A stretch of DNA of 64,000 nucleotides. Source: Tretioscincus oriximinensis (taxonomy: Eukaryota; Chordata; Lepidosauria; Squamata; Gymnophthalmidae). A model generated the notes under the pieces. The model was not told the DNA's origin and ran no database searches. It worked only from the letters and a program-made list of their open reading frames with translations. How positions within the stretch are numbered: position 1 is the stretch's first letter; every line of letters begins with the position of its first letter. Made by a program: the position numbers and the translations under genes. Shown here piece by piece: positions 32,701-42,979 of the stretch. The DNA lies in contig JAJVDF010000502.1 in NCBI GenBank assembly GCA_022410635.1, forward strand, positions 231,097 to 295,096, read 5' to 3'.

Positions 32701-32880
32701 ATGTCATTCTGAGCACCATTCCCATAAGCAGAGACTGGAAGTAACGTCATTTGTAATGTCACTTCTGGCCCCCGGGGTCCCCTTTCCAGAAGCAGGGGCC
32801 AGAAGTGACATCACAATCATGTCACTCCAGCCGCAGCATATCTCATACATTCTCATACAATTCTCAACACTGGTCTAGAT
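32690..32880. repeat. Family E repeat with 16-bp palindromic arms
   Basis: TGTCACTTCTGGCCCC (32757-32772) and GGGGCCAGAAGTGACA (32795-32810) are perfect inverted repeats with a 22-nt loop. GAAGTGATGTCATTC and GTAACGTCAT nearby resemble CRE/ETS half-sites. Related copies at 26105 and 54420. Confidence 0.55.
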
Positions 32881-33284
32881 ATATATACATATGCTGCACT
32901 TCATTTGAAGGCCCCAAACTGGATCACAAGAATAAAAAGTAAAATATATAACATTGACCTAAAACATTTTGAAACTATACTCTTTTCTCCCTAGCACAAT
33001 CTGCACTCAAAAGAAGCGAAACATCAAAAGCCTAAGTGAAATGGTATGTTTTAATCAGGTGCGTGGTGAATATGATGATGAAAGCAGCAAAGTTGGAAAT
33101 TCCCTAAGACTTGCCTAATCCAGCTTACACACAAAATCTTGCAATACTCCAGATGCAAACCCCAATAGCTTTACTAGCTTTTAAGAAGTGGGAATTTTAG
33201 CCATTTGGGCTTGGTCGAAAGACCAAACCGTTTCTTTATGGCTAGAAATCTTAGCACTTCGTGATACATAAAGCCTATAGACAG

Positions 33285-33560
33285 GGTACCGGTTGTCAAC
33301 AATAACAGACCTCAAGCTTGCAGCACTTCTACCTCTGGTAGAATTTATGTTTCCAGTTTCATGGTTCTTAGTTGAATTTCTGCCTGCCTTTCTATGCCAT
33401 TTTTTCCCAATGGCAAGTGCTTATTATAAAAGTGCTCATTATAAAAGTTTCACGAAGCTGGCAGTAGCAGCAGCAGCCCAAATGTAAGGAGAGACAGAGA
33501 TGTTGTTATGCTGGCACTGCTGGAAAGTATAGTCTGAGCAGTGGGCAGCCTCTTCCACCC
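33285..33560 (+). repeat. Family F repeat, left part
   Basis: GGGTACCGGTTGTCAACAAT, TTTCCAGTTTCATGGTTCTT and GCTGGCAGTAGCAGCAGCAG match 885-1100. The match resumes at 34185 after the SINE and its tail. Confidence 0.6.
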
Positions 33561-33567
33561 AGCATTG

Positions 33568-33897
33568 AAGAAGAAGAAGAACAAGAAGAAGAACAAGGAG
33601 AAGAACATCAAGAAGAAAAAAACAAGAACAAGGACAAGAACAAGAAAACAACAACAAGAAGAAGAATACAACAACAAGAAGAAAACAACAAGAAGAAAAC
33701 AGGAAGAAGAAGAGGAAAACAACAGCAAGAAGAAAACAACAAGAAGAGAACAACAACAAGAAGAAAACAACAAGAAGAAAACAAGAGCAAGAATAAGAAC
33801 AAGAATAAGAACAAGAAGGAGAACAAGAAGAAGAAGAAGAACAACAACAACAACAAGAAGAACAAGAAGAACAACAACAAGAAGAAGAACAAGAACA
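33568..33897. repeat. (AAG/AAC)n microsatellite, expanded SINE tail
   Basis: About 330 bp of almost pure AAG and AAC triplets with AAT, AGG and AAA variants, purine-rich on the plus strand. It joins the 3' end of a minus-strand SINE, so it derives from a (TTC)n tail. Confidence 0.9.
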
Positions 33898-34181
33898 AAA
33901 CGCTGGCTTTTATACCTCGCCGTCCTCACCTGAAGGGACTCGCAGTAGCTCACAAGGTTATTTTTCACCAGAAGACTTACATCTATTCTATCTTCCCCAT
34001 CAGACTAATGGTGGTGTTCATTAATCTACTCACAAATGTCTTTCCTTTTGAACACCTGGGTTGGCTGAAACTGAGACCAGTAGCGGGCACTCACCCCTCT
34101 CCATGGCTCATGCATGGGCCTCAAACTCGATATCTCTGTTGAAACACTTGAGCTCTCAACCTCTTGCACCACTGTGCCTCA
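33898..34181 (-). mobile_element. tRNA-headed SINE A2
   Basis: Minus strand: TGAGGCACAGTGGTGCAAGA (A box region), GAGTTTGAGGCCC-type B region, GAGAGGGGTGAGTGCC, CAGCCAACCCAGGTGTTC, ending near AGGTATAAAAGCCAGCG. Same subfamily as 61637-61925. Confidence 0.75.
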
Positions 34182-34184
34182 CTT

Positions 34185-34340
34185 GGGGTCCTGCTCTGCG
34201 AACTACCGCTCACAGCTTGCCGTGGGGAGGGAGGATGCCCCTTTAGTCAATTAGCATCCAATATTGCCTACCTGAAAGTTATTTTCTGCCTACAGGAAGA
34301 TGGCTGGGGGACTCGTCTATAGATACCAGACTTGCTTCAC
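34185..34340 (+). repeat. Family F repeat, right part
   Basis: TTTTCTGCCTACAGGAAGAT and GATGCCCCTTTAGTCAATTA match 1140-1215 of the left-hand copy. Confidence 0.5.
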
Positions 34341-34344
34341 ATGT

Positions 34345-34880
34345 ACCTGCAAATTCTTCTTGGAAACACCTCAGCTTGTTCTCCGCTAGGGGAGCAGCTG
34401 TGCTCCCTTCCTTCCCCTCTACTGAGAATTGGGATGGTTGCCTTATTTTGCATCTGTATGGCATTAGAGGCAAGAGCAAAGGCTTACAACCAGACGTAGA
34501 ACTGGTGCCTTGTTCAGTACATCTACATAGTGCAGCCACCACCACCCAAAAAGCATTATTGCAAACTCCTTCCTCCTTGCAAGCTTCTGAACGCCACTCT
34601 TGACCTTTCTATAACAGCATTTTAAAAAAGGTATTTTTTTTACCTGTTGACAGTTTTATCTCTAAGTTGCTTTGGGAGCAGTGATATGAAAGTGCAGGAC
34701 ATCCATTTGAATCAAATAAACAAATGCATAAATTGTATGGCACAGCTGCTGTACAATCTTGGCCAGTGTCGTAGTCCACGAATACCAGAACTATCAGCTG
34801 ATATAATTTTCTCAGAGGTGATCTTTCATTAAAAAAGCAAGTTCCATTCCTAGCATTTCCCTGGGATGAAGTAATAGCAA
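34345..34880. other. Unassigned intronic sequence
   Basis: No feature recognised. Confidence 0.25.
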
Positions 34881-34884
34881 AACC

Positions 34885-35090
34885 ACTTGGTAGCAGCCCA
34901 AAGCAAGTGTGCAAATTAGTCTTGATTTGACAGTACCAGCCAAGATGACATACCTGCCCTGATCTGGTAAGGTGGAATTCAGGGCAGAAACCCCCCAACA
35001 AGGATAGGATACCTCCACCTTTACAGACATGAGAATGGGCAACGCACAGCACCTTAGTCTTGTCTGGATTCAGTTTTAATTTGGCTGACC
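34885..35090 (-). mobile_element. L2-type LINE fragment
   Basis: CACCTTAGTCTTGTCTGGAT and CAGTTTTAATTTGGCT are the reverse of a frequent L2-type segment. It faces the plus-strand copy that starts at about 35096. Confidence 0.4.
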
Positions 35091-35095
35091 TCCTC

Positions 35096-35380
35096 CAGGA
35101 GAAATACAGGGGGAATACTACTCAGTTCTCCCGGATCTCTCAGCGGCTTTCAATACCATTGACCACGGTATCCTTCTGGGGATCATATGCATATTGATGG
35201 CACCTCACTCAAAATTCCTGATGGCCTCTCCCAGCATGTTATTTAACACCCATATGAAGCTGCTGGGAGAGGCCATCAGGAATTTTGGAATGAGGTGCCA
35301 TCAATATGCAAAGGATACTCAGCTCTATCTCTCCATGCCTGCTAAATCAGAAGAGGTGCTTGGAGTCAATGATGGGCATG
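35096..35380 (+). mobile_element. L2-type reverse transcriptase remnant with internal inverted duplication
   Basis: One frame reads LPDLSAAFNTIDHGILLG, a polymerase motif of L2/CR1-type LINEs. After 35235 another reads MLFNTHMKLLGEAIRNF, then GMRCHQYAKDTQLYLSMP, where the catalytic YADD is YAKD. Between them, 35188-35235 is the inverted complement of 35261-35310. The copy is dead. Confidence 0.8.
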
Positions 35381-35384
35381 GATG

Positions 35385-36750
35385 GGGACTTTCTGTTTTA
35401 AGTGGATGCTCTTTAATGCAACATTGTGAAAAGAAAGGCAGAACTGTAATCTTCTAGCTTTATAATTTAGGCCACGCGGGGATGATCGCACCTCTAAGGC
35501 CCAATCCCTACATTCTATTTCTTGTGCTTTGGAGGCCATTTTACCTTCTGTCTGCCCCACGGAACCACATGTGTCCAGCATGCCACTCACTCTAAAGTTC
35601 TTTGTTGCAGAGTAAATAGCCACCGCACTTCAAGCAATTTAGCAGCCTCCATTTTGTAAAGTGCGAAAGAAAGCTCCCTCTGGATCTTGAATATGTAAAT
35701 TGTAAAGCACTTATTGGCTGTTGCTTAGCAGAGAATGCCTGGGAGGGAAGGAAGAGGAAAAGAGGGGAAAGGGAGGTGGGGGGAGACACGGAAGGAAGGG
35801 GAGGGGTAAGCCAATGGGGAAGGGAGGCTAGAATGCCAGGTCTTATTTGCAGTAACAAGGCTGAACCTAATTCCGCTAGTTAAAATATATTTGGATTCTG
35901 TTTCTCCTGCTGCTTAACACGGTTTGCAGCAAAAGGTGTTCAAATGAAATATTCCAGTTTGCTTACTATTACAATAACTATATAATAATAAAACCAATAG
36001 ACATAGCAGTCATGCATAAGAACTGCACAAATATAAAAGCTTCAAAGACACAGACTGAGTTAACACAGAAAATCTCCACACTAATAGGAAAATCTATCAC
36101 AGTGCACAAATGATAACTTTATACCAAGCTTCCAACGGCGAAGGGAATTCGTTGTCATACGAACACGGTATCATGATAAGTTGGCTCATTTCAATATTAT
36201 TATACGTATAACGCATCCTTGTTAAAATCAATTAATACCCATAACATAGATTTCAAAGGTCTACACAGGTGCAAAAGAAGATAGCAATAAGCAATATGTA
36301 ATTATATTAAGATATGAAGAAACTCATGCAGATATATCAAAGGCTCATAAATGTCCTCTTCTCTATCAGCTACTCTGATTTCTATGGTACCAGATGTGTT
36401 TCCGCTGGAAGTCGGTCTTCATCAGTGGCAAATACTGTACTTCTGTAAAGCTCCACTGGCGGTTTTGTATCTGGTACTAATTACTGTATATATGAATAAA
36501 TCATTCTCCTTACATAAGAGCAAACTAGATTACAAAATGCAGTACAACCTGTCCAACACAGTGTGCTTTTCGGTACTTGCTACAACGTGCTGTGTACATC
36601 TACCTTCTTTTAGTTGGGAGCAAAAAATGATGTTATTGTTTGTGTACTAGATAATGTAATAGTTAGGCTATTGGAGCCTCTTCTGGTAGTCTCCCCAGTT
36701 CAATTCAACAGTCCTTCATGAAGTACTTTAGGACTCTCTCAGCCTCACCC
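35385..36750. other. Unassigned sequence with a purine tract
   Basis: A GA-rich stretch lies at 35740-35825. The rest, including an AT-rich part at 35930-36330, is not assigned. Confidence 0.35.
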
Positions 36751-36753
36751 ACT

Positions 36754-37099
36754 TAGACTGACCCCTCCGAAACCCCCGCTCAACAAATCAGCGAAACACA
36801 CGAGAAATTTTTAAAGTGTGCGTGATTTTTTTAAGTGCATGAAAAATTTTTTAAATGTGTGAGAAATTTGCATTTTTTTATTTTTTACTGAGGGGAGGGT
36901 GCCTTCAGGAGCTGACCCCAGTTGCCAGAGACCCCTAGTGGTGGTGCAGTGAATTTATTTTTTTTTAAAAGAAAAAAATATATATATACAGTATAATTTT
37001 TTCAGCAAAAAACGGGGAAATCATCCCACCAGGGAGGGTGGGGTAGACACCCCAAAATCTGGTTCCCCTCCCCCCTAAAGGGATCATTTGGTCAGCCTA
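36754..37099. mobile_element. hAT-like miniature element, family B
   Basis: TAGACTGACC at the left and GGTCAGCCTA at the right. The internal CCCCTAGTGGTGGTGCAGTG, AGCAAAAAACGGGG and GGGAGGGTGGGGTAGACACC blocks match 42561-42975 in order. Confidence 0.65.
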
Positions 37100-37123
37100 T
37101 GCCTACTTCACAGGGTCCCTTAC

Positions 37124-37170
37124 CTATCTAGTCCAGCATTCTGTACAACATGGTGGTTCACCAACTGCAT
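37124..37170 (-). mobile_element. CR1-type LINE scrap
   Basis: CTATCTAGTCCAGCATTCTG and GTTCACCAACTGCATCTG match the reversed family end. Confidence 0.5.
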
Positions 37171-37369
37171 CTGAAAATTCCCAATTATCCTTTATGGAAT
37201 TACTTGAAATATTTATAAGCCACATAAGAATCTCAAAGTGGATTACTTTTTAAAAACTGATATAATATCTGAAAATTGAAACACTGTCCGAATATTGTAA
37301 GGACTACTGACAGGCAAGTTGGTCTTTTCAGTGGTGATCCCCAAATTTTGGAACAGCATCTCTCTGGAC

Positions 37370-37565
37370 GTAAATGCCAGAGGGCACATGTGGGAAATTG
37401 TATGAGAATCTCACATACACATGAGGTTTTCAGCCATCTTAGGCTTCCCCATGAGGGAGAAATTCAATTTTACGAGTTTCTCCCACCCACTGCTGCCCCC
37501 CTCCCCCAGGTGATGTCATTTTCTGTTTTGATTCTGGGATGCCATCATAGTGATGGGAAGGGCCG
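37370..37565. repeat. Family E-related repeat
   Basis: TGATGTCATTTTCTG and GGGATGCCATCATAGTGATG recall family E. The match is partial. Confidence 0.35.
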
Positions 37566-37639
37566 TGGGTAATATAACCAAAAAGGGGTGAGGTTGGGCA
37601 AGGAAATTTCCCTCTTGTACAAGTTTTGTTGAAGTTTCT

Positions 37640-37790
37640 CAGTTTGATTTTATACCATCACTGCTGATACTGTTTCCTTATGTCATCTTGCAAGGGACAT
37701 TTTATACTGTTTTATAGTAGTAACTCACCCTGGGACCTTAGACTGAAGAGCCTGTTATCTACAAAATAAATTAAATTAAATTAAATACCA
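37640..37790 (+). mobile_element. L2-type LINE tail
   Basis: TTTATACTGTTTTATAG, CCCTGGGACCTTAGACTG and an AATTAAATTAAAT end. Confidence 0.5.
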
Positions 37791-38100
37791 CAGGTTTGTT
37801 GTCAGCCTGTTCTGCTCAGGTGCCTTTGATCTCTCCAATTGTAATGACTAAGGACGTCGGCGATTGCTTGAAGCAATTGAAACACCTGTCATGCTTCTGT
37901 TTCACCCGCACAAATTGCTTGTTGGAGCACCAAAACCTGATTTTGCAGGTGAGACTGACACATGACAGGCGTCCCAAATTGTCAACTGCGATTGCTCTTC
38001 TCCCGTCATGCAAAGTTCAGTCAACCTTATTTTGACAGACTTGTGATGTTGGAGGGACGGTTTACAAAACTGCATCAGGAGCATTGGGAGTGGCGCTAGC

Positions 38101-38345
38101 CAGGAGAGAAACTGCCTAGAAGCAGAAGGATGCTGGTTCAAACGGATGTAGTCCGCCCTAAGATCTTCGGGTATAGGGCGGATATAAGTACAAATAAATA
38201 AAATAAATAAATAAATAAATAAACCAGTCCGATCTCCAGCCTTTCCCTGGAAGTAGCCAATGGCAAATCACTTCTATATCTTTGCCAAGAAAACTACGTA
38301 GAGATGCTCATATACAGTCAACCACAAGCTGTGACATGGTGGTAT
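38101..38345 (+). mobile_element. Second SINE type (S2), with an L2 tail inside
   Basis: GAAGCAGAAGGATGCTGGTT and CCAATGGCAAATCACTTCT, TTTGCCAAGAAAACTACG, AGAGATGCTCATA match 59320-59500 and 58425-58540. An AAATAAATAA-ended L2 tail lies between 38148 and 38222. Confidence 0.5.
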
Positions 38346-38349
38346 GCAG

Positions 38350-39140
38350 CAACACAACCAAAGGTGTTGTGAAGAACAGGAAACTCCAGGAAATTGAACC
38401 CTAAAGATCTATTGCCTATGTTGCAGATCCCAAGTCTCCAGTCCAGGCTGGAAAGCTTCCTAGCCTAGGTCCCTCCCTGTCCATCTAAACTTTGTCCAAA
38501 GTCCCCAAGTAGGACAGGTTGTTCCTACTTCCTGGCAACTCTATTCTACCTTGGCAGATACCTTTTTGGAGGCTGGAACTGAGAATAAGATTTCAAGGCT
38601 GCAAAGCAAAAGAGGGAACGCTAGGAAACCAAACTTCTCCATTTTAGCTTGCTGTTGAGTAGCTAATACATTGCTCTCCGCTGTTGGGGGCCCTTGTTTC
38701 TGTCAGGGCCTTGTTAGCCACAGTCTGTCATTCTGAACTCTTCATAGAAGGTGCTTTTCCCGGCATGGAGTTGAAGGAATAAGAGAAATGCTAAAAGCAA
38801 TAAATCTTCTCGATGCCAAGAGTGTACGTAGCTAATGGCAAAGGAAGCAGCCTGCTCCTAAGCTGAGACCTAAAAAAGTGTGATTAGTACGGGGCCCTCC
38901 ACACTGGTTTGTTTATTCATTCATTTGCACTCTTGTCTTCCTACACTTGGAAAGTGTCTGTTAGGTTACAACCATAAAAAAGGATAAAATGAATATATCA
39001 AAAACAATGACAGTGCTTGAAAGAAGGGAGGGAAAGACGTCTGGGTCCCTATTGCTACAGTTACAGGAAACTCCTACTTCACACTCTACATTTTGGGCAA
39101 AGTGGCAGATACTCTTGTTACCTAATAAGCAATTCTGTAA
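38350..39140. other. Unassigned intronic sequence
   Basis: No feature recognised. Confidence 0.25.
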
Positions 39141-39147
39141 TGAGAGA

Positions 39148-39232
39148 GGTAGCATGGTACAGTGGACAGAGCATTGTTTTAGATTCTTGGGGCACCCCTG
39201 GGGTCTAACCCCCACACTCACACAAGGTCCCT
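39148..39232 (+). mobile_element. tRNA-like SINE head fragment
   Basis: GGTAGCATGGTACAGTGGAC resembles the A box of the lizard SINE at 4943-5199, and GGGGTCTAACCCCCACA its B box. It is cut by the CR1 that follows. Confidence 0.45.
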
Positions 39233-39387
39233 TAAGAACATAAGAAGAGCCGTGCTGAATCAGACCAGAGCCCATCTAGTCCAGCATTCCGTCTCACACA
39301 GAGACCCAGCAATTGCACCTGGGCAGTCTGAACAGAAGAAAGCAAAATATGCACCTGTTCATGACTCCCTGCAAATGGTATTTCAGA
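39233..39387 (-). mobile_element. CR1-type LINE 3' terminus
   Basis: TTAAGAACATAAGAAGAGCC through CCTGCAAATGGTATTTCAG. Confidence 0.75.
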
Positions 39388-39650
39388 CAGTATTGAAGAC
39401 AATCTTCCCCACCCTTGGGCTGTCCAGAAAAGGAAACAATTCACCCAGCTAAACGGGGAAAGGCTGAATGGACATGCCATTAGTCAATCAATCAAGTAAT
39501 GTGTGGACAGCTTGCTACTTTCAGAAGCCTCGGACACAGGGAATTTCACAGCAATGTTTTGTCATCAGCATTAATGGCAGCTAAGACCTATGCTCTCCTC
39601 GCCTAGCCTTTCCCTAAACTGGCCCTGCAAAGGAGCAGGAGCCCTTGGAG

Positions 39651-39928
39651 GAAATAAGAACTGGGTTTTTATACCCCACCTTTCTCACCTGAAGGGATGC
39701 AAAGCTCCTTACAAGCTATTTTTCACTCGAAGACTTACCTTCTATCTTTCCCATCACACTGTGATGGTACCTATTCATCTACTTGTCATTGCTTACTTTT
39801 GAACAGCTAGGTTGGCTGAAACTAAGGCCAGTAGAGGGCACTCTCACTCCTCTCCACGGCAGACATATGCGTCTCGAACACTGACTTCTCTGTTGAAAGG
39901 CCTGTTCTTAACCTCTGCACCACCCCTA
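39651..39928 (-). mobile_element. tRNA-headed SINE A2
   Basis: Minus strand: GTGGTGCAGAGGTTAAGAAC, TGTTCGAGACGC B-box region, GAGGAGTGAGAGTGCC, CCAACCTAGCTGTTC, ending GTGAGAAAGGTGGGGTATAA. Confidence 0.75.
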
Positions 39929-39999
39929 AATAAAGACAACACAGAGAGATCAGAAAAAGCAGTAACAAATTAATAACAGGGCTCTTGGTCTTAAAGCTC

Positions 40000-40290
40000 A
40001 GGTTTTCCCTCTCTCCTCACCCCCTGCTTTTCATTTCTTACATGTTCTCTTCTCTCTCCATTCTCCCTTCCCTTTGGCCCTCTTCTCTTTCTCCCCTTCT
40101 TTATTCTCTTTTTCTTTCTTTCTTCCCTCCCTCCCTGTTTCTCTGTTCCTTTCCTCTTTCCCTCTCTTCTTCCATCATTGTTTCTCCCTTCCATTCCTTC
40201 CTCTTTGTCTCTCCTTCCCACTTTGTCCTTTCCTTCCCTCTTTCATTCTCTTCCTTCCTTCCCTCCCTCTTTCCCCTTGCTTTTGTCAGT
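40000..40290 (+). repeat. Pyrimidine (CCTT/CTTT) tract
   Basis: Nearly 290 bp of C/T-rich sequence with few purines. Confidence 0.85.
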
Positions 40291-40294
40291 AAAA

Positions 40295-41045
40295 AAGCAA
40301 GAGACACAAATGTGCAACCAAGAAACTACATTTTCAAGATCACTTTTGCACCTATGACTGCCCGTGTCTGATACACCTGGTAGCTGCCATTATTAGGGCC
40401 CCACTGAAAATGATGGGGCTTAAACAAGAGCGACAGGCTGGACTCATGTTCCATCTTAGAGTCCCCCTGAGCTTAAGGCCTCTAGAGCAGCCATTCTAAT
40501 CTGCATTTGTCACTGAGGGTGTGCGTGTGTGGGGTTTCATGCTTCTTATTTGTAGGGCAAATAAAGCAATTAGTTTTGAGCTGAAGAACAGAATAGGAGA
40601 CAAGCATGGCAAGCTACTGGTAAAAAGAAAGGGGGAAGGGGTTAGAGGACTACAAGGAGAGAGACTGTGCCGGGTTGCTGAAACACTTTACCCCTTTAAA
40701 TCCCTTGATAATTTGTCCCTCCTCCTTTGACATCATAATGGGTTGCCATGGGAATGGCCCTGATGAGCTTGATGCATTTTTGTAGCTGTGAGTGTGCAGG
40801 AGACACAGAGGTGGGGAGGCTGATGAGGTGCATTTAATCTAGGATTGGGGTGTGTGTGTGAATGGATTTAAAATACCACACAAAGGAGCCGAAAGCAAAA
40901 AAAATAGCAGCAGTTTCCAAGAAGTGGATACAAAGGAGGGCTTTTCTTGCATTCCATGTATGTCCAGCGCATAGAACATGGCTACATTTTTTGGAAAGGC
41001 AAAGAAATACAAAAGAGAAAAAAAATCCTTATCCCAAATCCCCCA
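40295..41045. other. Unassigned sequence, possible conserved block
   Basis: No repeat recognised. CCTTTGACATCATAATGGG and GGTTGCCATGGGAATGG (40723-40758) look like a transcription-factor-rich stretch, but the right half of the X-box-like motif does not match RFX. Confidence 0.3.
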
Positions 41046-41048
41046 TAA

Positions 41049-41098
41049 TAAGGTTACCAGATAAAATCCAGGATAGAAGTTTCCACCTTTAATGGCTG
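41049..41098. mobile_element. Family C foldback, left end only
   Basis: GGTTACCAGATAAAATCCAG, then CACCTTTAATGGCTGTTAGA. It is cut by family F. Confidence 0.5.
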
Positions 41099-41420
41099 TT
41101 AGACAGGGGTGCCAGATGTAAACAATAAAGTATAGCCAGCTTCCTTCCTAATGGAATTTCTATTTCTATTTCCTGTTTTATGTTTCCTAGTTGTATTTCT
41201 GCCTGCTTCCCTACACTGTTTTGTTCATGACAAGAGTTTGGCATCTTATTGGGTCTGTCAAAAAGGAAGTTTCAGCAGATGGCAAGAAGCAATGTGGGAC
41301 ATTCAGAAGAACTTGCTGGGGTTGCGTGAAAAAAATAAGACAGGAATTCTGCATTTTTTTTAACGGGTGTGTCAAAGAGGAAGTTTCACAAAATGCTGCT
41401 TACGCCAGCAGCATCTGCTG
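41099..41420 (+). repeat. Family F repeat
   Basis: GGGGTGCCAGATGTAAACAA, TGTTTCCTAGTTGTATTTCT and GCCTGCTTCCCTACACTG match the copies at 885 and 33285, with an unrelated internal extension. Confidence 0.5.
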
Positions 41421-41699
41421 AGATGTCTTCATTGAACACTCATTAAAGATATTCTTTCTTCTTCCTTTTCCTTTTTGCCAACTTACCTCCCGCCAAGACT
41501 AGCAGACTGGCTTGCCTTCATATTTGGAAAGTTTGCCAAGCATTTCCAAAAGTTTGATGTGCTTGGGCAGCTCTATGCATTCTCAGTGCGATAGCGATGC
41601 AGCATAGCAGATGTGCAGGGGAAGCAAGTGACGTAAGGAGCAATGTAAAGAATTTTCTGTGTGTTGCAACCAGCTTTGCACTGGAAATGGCAGCACCTG

Positions 41700-42145
41700 T
41701 TCATTCTAGAATTTCTTGACCATTCGGTTTATCGGTTTAACAGCTTTAATGTGCCTCGTTCACAGCTTTACAATATATTCTGAGTTATTCTGTCTGCTCC
41801 TGACAAATGAAATTTTCTGATCATGTGACACATTCTCCGTCCACCATTTTGTTTGCTGGTCGTCAAGAGGAAGTCCAGTCGTCCCTCCTCCCAAATACGA
41901 TAGGGTAGTTTGCTGTCATTATCAGCTCCCTTCGCCTCTTGCAGTTCCACGCTAGAACTATGGCACAGCCTTTTTGCCATAACCCTATATAGCAGTTTTG
42001 ACCTTTTTCCCAGTAAACCAATAATTCAGATACTTGGGTCTAAAAGCCAAAATCCATTAGTTTATATAACAACCTGGTGGGCAAATGGTGGGCAAATCGA
42101 TTTTCAAGCAAATTATTTCCCCTGCTTGGATGCAGCTTATGGAAA
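41700..42145. repeat. Family D repeat, longest copy
   Basis: ATATTCTGAGTTATTCTGTC, GTGACACATTCTCCG, TTTTGTTTGCTGGTCGTCAA, CATAACCCTATATAGCAGTT, AACCAATAATTCAGATA and TTTATATAACAACCTGGTGG. Also at 18495, 50520-50705 (3' part) and 54000-54335. Confidence 0.6.
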
Positions 42146-42149
42146 TGTC

Positions 42150-42560
42150 TGGTCATGCCAAAGCAGTACCAGGAGAAGCACGCCACCTAGTTAGCCTCCG
42201 AAAGCAGCCTAATTATGGACCTGAGCTAAGTCAACCTCAACCCTCCAATGGCATAATTATTGGAGGGCCAATTGCGCAAATCCCCAGAATGGCACCTTCT
42301 GGGGCCACCAACCCTGGTTAGCAATAATTCATTCCTGGATCCCCTTTGCAGCTGGCCTCATTTCTAGCCACAGCAATGAGAAGCCCTCCCTCCCTCCTGA
42401 GTCCAGTACTTACCTCTATGGTTGCACATGCCTTCTGGACCTGCCATGGCAGTCTCAGATGAGGCTGTAAGTCGGACATCCAGGCTGAGTGTGCAGCCCG
42501 TGCACTGTGTCCATGGCTCAAATAGCCACTGGCTGCACACACATCCCAGATATGCCATAG
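42150..42560. other. Unassigned sequence with an isolated donor-like site
   Basis: The minus strand has GAG|GTAAGT with the intron side beginning at 42413, downstream of a short open frame with an ATG. No signal peptide or known domain precedes it, so it is not annotated as an exon. Confidence 0.3.
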
Positions 42561-42975
42561 TAGGTTGACCAGATTTTCTGAAGCTCAAACTAGGGAAAAA
42601 TTAATATTCGTGCTAATTTGCATATTCATGAATGTGCAAAATCATCCAACAATATGAAGACCACTCTGAAATCCCTGCCTGAGAAACCTGCGAAGTGTTT
42701 TTTGTAGTGCGTGAGAATTTTCAAAGTGCATCAGGTTTTTTTATAATGCATGAGAATTTTTAATTTTTTAATTTTTTACTGAGGGGAGCGTGTCTTCAGG
42801 AGCTGGTCCCGGTTGCCACAGCCCCTAGTGGTGGTGCTGTGAATTAAAAAAAAAAATCAAAAAAAGGATTTTTTTCCCCTCAGCAATACACAGGGAAACT
42901 GTCCCTCCCCGGAGGGCGGGGGTAGGCACCCCAAAACCGGGTTTCCCCCTCAAAAGGGGTCATCTGATCAGCCTA
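42561..42975. mobile_element. hAT-like miniature element, family B, longest copy
   Basis: TAGGTTGACCAGATTT at the left (42561) and GGGGTCATCTGATCAGCCTA at the right (to 42975). Contains TTTGCATATTCATGAATG and CCCCTAGTGGTGGTGCTGTG. CCATAG flanks both ends, consistent with a short target duplication. Confidence 0.65.
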
Positions 42976-42979
42976 CCAT

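Noticed and set aside
33450..33968. Long Leu/Val/Phe-rich or Lys/Arg/Gln-rich open frames
   Set aside because: They are translations of the AAG/AAC triplet array, in which stop codons are rare; not genes.
40740..40757. Second RFX X-box (GGTTGCCATGGGAATGG)
   Set aside because: The left half-site fits but the right half lacks the RGYAAC consensus.
42400..42545. Minus-strand ATG frame ending in a strong GAG|GTAAGT donor, considered as CADM4 exon 1
   Set aside because: The frame would end in phase 1 as needed, but the peptide has no leucine-rich signal sequence and no resemblance to the CADM4 N-terminus. The surroundings are not CpG-rich.
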